Source: Tetramitus jugosus (taxonomy: Eukaryota; Heterolobosea; Eutetramitea; Acrasida; Vahlkampfiidae). Taken from it: a stretch of DNA of 64,000 bases. The translations under genes and the position numbers were made by a program. The stretch's first letter is position 1. Every line of letters starts with the position of its first letter. Location: NCBI GenBank assembly GCA_937625935.1, contig OW569353.1, positions 124,001 to 188,000 on the forward strand, written 5' to 3'. The notes beneath the pieces are model-generated. The model was not told the DNA's origin, searched no databases, and was given only the letters and a program-made list of their open reading frames with translations. Of this stretch, positions 59,584 through 64,000 are shown in pieces.

Positions 59584-61020
59584 TTAGAATATTGGCTCAT
59601 CGTCATTCACATCACTGCTTTCTTTCTCTCTCATTGATGGGGAATGCATTGATCCTCGATGCGAAGGATCTTGTTGCTTTGCTATATCTGTCTCATGAAC
59701 GTCATACTCATCTTCATTGCTCTCCTCGATCAACACGAGAGAATCATGATCAATCACTTCTTCGTCGCTTCTTCTTCTTCTATGGTTCACTGCACCTTCG
59801 TTGATATCGTTATTATCCTCATTGCTGCTCTTGTGGTCATTTTCATTGTCTTCCTTCTCATAAGTGGGCAAATTCTGACCAGCAACATTTCTCATGTGAA
59901 CAATCAGATGCAAATTAAATTCCTCTGCACGGCACAAGTATGGAAACGTTCCACCATCCTTTAGCATTGCATACCGCGCATCTGGATAATATTCCTGTAA
60001 TTCATTTCTGATTGAAATGGGGTACAATGAACCGGGATCCATTGTCTGAATCACCGTTACTCGATCATCAGGCAATTGCTTCTCAAAAAGTGAGCGATCA
60101 ATCTTTTTTGATGAGCACAGGAGACGCAACCTCGATGCATTCTGTTCCTTTGACAAGGCACACATGGAATCATACATGAACTCATTGGACAGCACGAGTA
60201 ATTTCTCCCCTTCCATGGTAACCGCAGAAAAAAGTCCCTCCATTTTCATCCGTAGTAGAAAATTGGGCGCCAACTGATAAAAATCACTGAGCAGAGCAGT
60301 GTCAGAGAACCAAGAGTTATTGACAAAGGAATTGCAGAGAATGAGACTTGAAATGTACTGTGCTTGTTTCTCAGCATAGCACTGAGCCAAGAATCCTCCC
60401 ATGCCCACACCCATCAAATGAAACTTTCCATTGAGTGAAGACATGATGTGATAATCACACAATTCATGAAAAGACAAGACAAATTCATCATGTGTATAAC
60501 AAGGTGCTATATCAACCAAAATGACATGATATCCTCTGGGCACCAAACTCAAAATTTGTTGATAAAATGAGTGAAGAGAAAATTGACAACAAATGTCATG
60601 AAGAACAATCAATGGTGGTGCAATCACAGAGCTTGTTGTAGCTGTGGTTGCATTACTCACGGGACTGCACTTGTAATACGTCCATTTTTTTTGGTTGGGC
60701 GTCAGTGTAATGGCCACTTTTTGAGTCATGAATGAATCCATTTGAGATTGATACTGATTGCACTGTTGTTCAAAATAATTTTTAGTCTTGATGCTGGTGG
60801 TGTTGGTAGTGGTGGTAGTAGTAGTAGCAGGTTGTGTGGGAGCTTTTTGTTGGCGGTAGAGAGTTCGATGTGGGTCATCAATGAGATCACTGGCTGCACT
60901 GACACTGCGACCACGAGGAGCTGGAGTGATCAATGGACTGTTGTTGTTTTGAATAAAGATTTGGTTGATCGTATCATCATTGTTGTTGTCGTCGTGATGT
61001 TGGGCGAGTGGATGCGACAT
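59584..61020 (-). CDS. SPG21: Maspardin-like alpha/beta hydrolase-fold protein (SPG21)
   Basis: The protein has 478 residues from ATG 61020; human maspardin has about 308. The extra is a disordered N-terminus (about 100, Thr-rich) and an acidic C-tail. The core contains FYQQILSLVPRGYHVILVDI, FHLMGVGMGGFLAQCYAEKQ, SSLILCNSFVNNSWFSD, and near the end YPDARYAMLKDGGTFPYLCR and AEEFNLHL, all close to maspardin. The nucleophile elbow reads GVGMG: where hydrolases have Ser (human GASLG) this protein has Gly near residue 204, so it is probably not a hydrolase. Maspardin acts on endosomes and trans-Golgi membranes; the catalytic need is doubtful in the family. Confidence 0.88.
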   Translation of the reverse strand: MSHPLAQHHDDNNNDDTINQIFIQNNNSPLITPAPRGRSVSAASDLIDDPHRTLYRQQKAPTQPATTTTTTTNTTSIKTKNYFEQQCNQYQSQMDSFMTQKVAITLTPNQKKWTYYKCSPVSNATTATTSSVIAPPLIVLHDICCQFSLHSFYQQILSLVPRGYHVILVDIAPCYTHDEFVLSFHELCDYHIMSSLNGKFHLMGVGMGGFLAQCYAEKQAQYISSLILCNSFVNNSWFSDTALLSDFYQLAPNFLLRMKMEGLFSAVTMEGEKLLVLSNEFMYDSMCALSKEQNASRLRLLCSSKKIDRSLFEKQLPDDRVTVIQTMDPGSLYPISIRNELQEYYPDARYAMLKDGGTFPYLCRAEEFNLHLIVHMRNVAGQNLPTYEKEDNENDHKSSNEDNNDINEGAVNHRRRRSDEEVIDHDSLVLIEESNEDEYDVHETDIAKQQDPSHRGSMHSPSMREKESSDVNDDEPIF

Positions 61021-61524
61021 GGTTGTTGTGTTTCTGATGTTCGTCGTTTGTTGTTGTGGCTCCAGGGATGAAATTTCGAGTTTTCTTCAGTTCGGAGCAT
61101 TCTTGGAGGAGAAATCACGTGTTTTCTCCAAGTGGGAGAATGCGGAGTGTAAGTTAGCCATCGGTTGAAGGTCATGGTCATAAAAGGAGAATGTTGTGTG
61201 ATTTCAAAAGATATCTGTTTTTTACAAATGCACTAACAAAAAATTTGAGTGTCCCAGTGAAGCGACACACTCTCATTAAGGTTGTATGAATAAAACTGCC
61301 GTTTCAACACACCTACGAGCGGATGAGAAGGTATCCATCGATTGAAGGATCTTTCTTCTCCGTCCTGTACAAGAAAACTGTGTAAGTCTCTTAGGACACA
61401 CACCAACGAATACAGCTCTGCTGCCGTTTGAGAGAGAGAGATATGAACCACAAACAACAACAACAACAGCAATTACCAAGAAACACTTGGCAACATGTTG
61501 TTATTGCTGGGAACGGTCACTCAC
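61021..61524. other. Intergenic region with no gene seen
   Basis: About 500 bases between the 5' end of the maspardin gene and the 3' end of the next minus-strand gene. CAACAACAAC-type runs near 61452 may be 3' trailer. Nothing else supported. Confidence 0.35.
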
Positions 61525-62772
61525 TTATCCAAGGATCCATGTGTGACTATCAAAAAAGTCGTGCACACCCTTGGCCACTCTCTTTGCAAATCGAGCAGGC
61601 TTACTCTTTGTTGTCTGCTTTTCAATTCTCTTGCTGAATCGTATGGCTCCCATGGTGTATCTTCTTGCTGCATCAGTTGGACTGGTCACTCTCTCTCTTC
61701 TCTCCAATTGCTTGACTTGTTCGAATTCAATGACATTTTCATTGAGTGGGAAACTGGGCATGGAGACTGGACGTGACAGACCAGTACTGGTCGATGCCGA
61801 TGGTTCTTCATGTGCCTCATGATCACTATCGACAGAGTCGGTGTGAGAGTCTTCAGCATGATGATGATGACTATGTTCAAAGTCTTCATCAAATGTGAAT
61901 TGTGTGTGATCGATTATTGCAGGTTGCGGTTGTTGCAATGACAAGTCAGACAAGGAGAGATCAATGGACGACGTGTTCAATTCTTCACTCTCAACTGCTG
62001 CTCCTGACGATTCAACAAAGTCCAATTCTTGACCAACAGTGCTCTGTCGTCTCTTTGGATTGAACATTTGCTTATTGCTCTTAAAGTAGGTGCTTGGTGA
62101 GGAAGGTGAAGAGGACAAATTTGGTGTAATGACACTGGTAGTAGGTGTGATGAGGGAGGATGCTGCCGAGTCAAATGAGAAAAAGTTGCGATGATGATGG
62201 TGATAATGAGGCAATGCAGGTGCAGAGTGTGGTGTTTTCATGTCTGTGCTGCTACCTACTGAATTGACTGTACTAGCGACACTAGAAGCACCAGTGTTAG
62301 TAGTCGCAGTAGTAGTAGTAGATCGAATTTGTGAGACATCAAATGTGAATGCAGCAATAGCAGATAAAGGTGTAGGAAGAGGAGACAATTGTCCACTCAT
62401 GACAATGTCTTGAGCAGCACTCAATGATTGTTGTCTCTTGTGAACGTGAACACGAAGATCCAATCTCTTGTTTGTAGGTGGACCAGTCACTACAATGCTC
62501 TTTGTGGTCATGCATTGGTTGTTGAGTTGAATGTTGGGTCGACTGAGACTGGCTGATCTGTATCGACGAGGTGACATGACATCAACGTTGACACTGAGAC
62601 TGTTGCTGCGTTTGGAACGAGGAGAGTATGGTGGGATAATGACGTTGAGGTGATTGTTGGAAGTGTTGTTGTTGTTGTTGGATGCCAACACAACCTTGAT
62701 GTTATTATTTTGTTCTTGTTGTTGTTGTTGCTGCATGTAATTTTCTAGGAAGCTAGAGTTGTAGCTGGGCAT
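61525..62772 (-). CDS. Hypothetical disordered protein
   Basis: The protein has 415 residues from ATG 62772. It is mostly low complexity: a Gln run near the start, Asn, Thr, Ser and His tracts. Motifs such as RYRSASLSRPN and SKRSNSLSV look like basophilic-kinase sites. The last 70 residues (FEQVKQLERRERVTSP, YTMGAIRFSKRIEKQTTK, FAKRVAKGVHDFFDS) are basic and helical, the only part likely to fold, and could bind membrane or nucleic acid. No family recognised. Reading frame and ATG are good. Confidence 0.6.
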   Translation of the reverse strand: MPSYNSSFLENYMQQQQQQEQNNNIKVVLASNNNNNTSNNHLNVIIPPYSPRSKRSNSLSVNVDVMSPRRYRSASLSRPNIQLNNQCMTTKSIVVTGPPTNKRLDLRVHVHKRQQSLSAAQDIVMSGQLSPLPTPLSAIAAFTFDVSQIRSTTTTATTNTGASSVASTVNSVGSSTDMKTPHSAPALPHYHHHHRNFFSFDSAASSLITPTTSVITPNLSSSPSSPSTYFKSNKQMFNPKRRQSTVGQELDFVESSGAAVESEELNTSSIDLSLSDLSLQQPQPAIIDHTQFTFDEDFEHSHHHHAEDSHTDSVDSDHEAHEEPSASTSTGLSRPVSMPSFPLNENVIEFEQVKQLERRERVTSPTDAARRYTMGAIRFSKRIEKQTTKSKPARFAKRVAKGVHDFFDSHTWILG

Positions 62773-63239
62773 ATTGTATGTGCTTGACTGTTTGTTTTTT
62801 TGGTGGTTGTTGGATGATGATGAGAAGCTTTTTTTGTGGTGAGGTGTTGTTTGAAAGAGATGTTGTTTGTTGAGATAAAAGGAAAAACTTTAATACGTGT
62901 ATTCCTGCTGCTTGATAACGACAGTGGGGTGTTTGAGTTTGTTGTTTTGGTTTTCTTTTCTAATGCAAGGAAGAATTCTTTTATTGAGGAGTGGGGCTCC
63001 GGAGCGCACAATGTGATCGTCCCTTTGGCCCAAAGATTTTTGAGGATTTTCGAGGAAGTTGGAGAATAGAGGCAGAAGATGTTCCTGAACGATGCCAAAT
63101 ATCCAACGGCGACGGGCCAATGCGGACGTTACGGAGCGGATGAACGTCGCTTCGGACCTGAACCAGAAATAGTCCTCAGTCCTAAAATCCGATAGATCAA
63201 TTTGCTGATTGACTCAATACAACCAGCAAGAAAGTAAAA
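62773..63239. other. Head-to-head intergenic region
   Basis: 467 bases between divergent starts, with several T- and GT-rich stretches near 62780-62830. No gene seen. Confidence 0.35.
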
Positions 63240-64000
63240 ATGTATCACAATGAACAATCGTACACATTCTATTCAACCATAAACCAAAACTACATACAAG
63301 AGAACAACGATCATAGACACTTTCATGTGATCGAGCATCTGTTACATCATAATCACGATTTAACGACTACCACCTCGCTGGGAGTGTCTCCATCCACAAT
63401 TCAAACCAAAGAAAAAGATTCTTACAACATTTTATGTCTAGATGGCGGTGGCATGAGAGGTCTTGTTCAATGTGAGATGTTAAAGTCACTTCACCGGTAC
63501 TGTCATAACAAACCAGTTCACGAGTTGTTCGACATGGTGGTGGGAGTGGGCGCAGGATCTATTTTGGCATGTTTAATTGCTCAACAAAAAGATATTGGAG
63601 TTGCTATCCACATGTATGATCAAATCTCAAGAGAGGTTTTCAGCAGAAAGAGTGTCCGTGGAGTACTCAAGATGATCAATGACGAAAACAAAGGAAAATA
63701 CAACTCCAAACTCTATCGATCTTTTGTGGAGAACACAATGGGGAGTGATTTCTTGCTGAACCCGATGGATCCTGATCCTAAATTGAAGTTGGTTGTCCTT
63801 GCAACAGAGTTGGACAGAGCAATGGATTCATATGAAACAGTTTTGTTTCGAAATTACAAGAGCCGGTATCAAGATAGAGGTTGTGATTTCGAGAATATTA
63901 GAACCCATGAAGCGATTAATTCCTCAACCGCGGCTCCATTCTACATGGATGCCGTTCAAATTGGCGACACAAAGTTTGTTGGAGGAGGCGTAGTGAACAA
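63240..64000 (+). CDS. Patatin-like protein, N-terminal part, runs off the window; catalytic residues absent
   Basis: The frame from ATG 63240 is open to the window end (253 codons and 2 nt). Residues 62-75 contain LCLDGGGMRGLVQ, the patatin oxyanion-hole motif DGGGxRG at 68-74. The nucleophile elbow, GxSxG in active enzymes, here reads VVGVGAGSILA: Gly104 replaces the Ser. Further on VVLATELDRAMDSYETVLF and NIRTHEAINSSTAAPFYMD match the family, and FVGGGVVN at 246-253 stands where active patatins have the catalytic Asp (DGG). So both members of the Ser-Asp dyad appear replaced. Patatins hydrolyse phospholipid acyl chains; this copy is probably a pseudoenzyme. Confidence 0.82.
   Translation, partial: MYHNEQSYTFYSTINQNYIQENNDHRHFHVIEHLLHHNHDLTTTTSLGVSPSTIQTKEKDSYNILCLDGGGMRGLVQCEMLKSLHRYCHNKPVHELFDMVVGVGAGSILACLIAQQKDIGVAIHMYDQISREVFSRKSVRGVLKMINDENKGKYNSKLYRSFVENTMGSDFLLNPMDPDPKLKLVVLATELDRAMDSYETVLFRNYKSRYQDRGCDFENIRTHEAINSSTAAPFYMDAVQIGDTKFVGGGVVN

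Overview
The window reads as nuclear DNA of a free-living unicellular eukaryote. The best fit is a heterolobosean amoeboflagellate of the Naegleria type, an inference from overall style rather than from a marker gene. Genes are densely packed on both strands and mostly intronless. When introns occur they are short (72-225 nt, GT-AG). Homopolymer runs of Asn, Gln, His, Ser and Thr are common, and hemerythrin-like, F-box and crinkler/RHS-like families are present. No rRNA, tRNA, CRISPR array or bacterial operon signal was seen.

Region 1 (1-44300) is a conserved core. In order it holds a partial TPR-like end, a vWA protein, an Mpv17/PMP22 membrane protein divergent from profilin, a very large caspase-fold protein with a TIG domain and a duplicated C-terminal module, an EF-hand light chain, XPC/Rad4 divergent from AATF/Bfr2, a DUF3825-like protein, and a secreted Ser/His repeat protein. 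It continues with a CCT4-like chaperonin, a small PD-(D/E)XK-type protein, TRAPPC10 in three exons, a hemerythrin-like protein, an F-box/SUKH protein, a TMF-family golgin, an F-box/nucleotidyltransferase-like/zinc-ribbon/SDR fusion, a Gup1/HHAT-type MBOAT, an RCC1-like protein, squalene synthase, a fatty-acid elongase, nicotinamidase and a WrbA-type quinone reductase.

Region 2 (about 44300-54350) is accessory. It holds a decayed frameshifted ORF, a broken non-LTR retrotransposon (ORF1-like, endonuclease start, reverse transcriptase pieces), minus-strand relics that look like a second element, and undefined exon-like fragments. An NTPase plus REase-fold gene of crinkler/RHS type follows, with no usable start codon, overlapping head-to-head with an F-box gene made of 22-residue tandem repeats.

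Region 3 (54350-64000) returns to ordinary genes: another F-box protein, an SLC4/BOR-type anion transporter, a low-complexity two-ORF gene of unknown role, maspardin (SPG21), a disordered protein, and the start of a patatin-like protein lacking both catalytic residues. This last frame runs open to the window end.

The core genes serve unrelated housekeeping jobs: sterol and lipid synthesis, Golgi traffic, DNA repair, ribosome biogenesis, chaperoning and actin control. There is no operon-like grouping. The unusual content lies in multi-domain fusions, pseudoenzymes and the accessory block.
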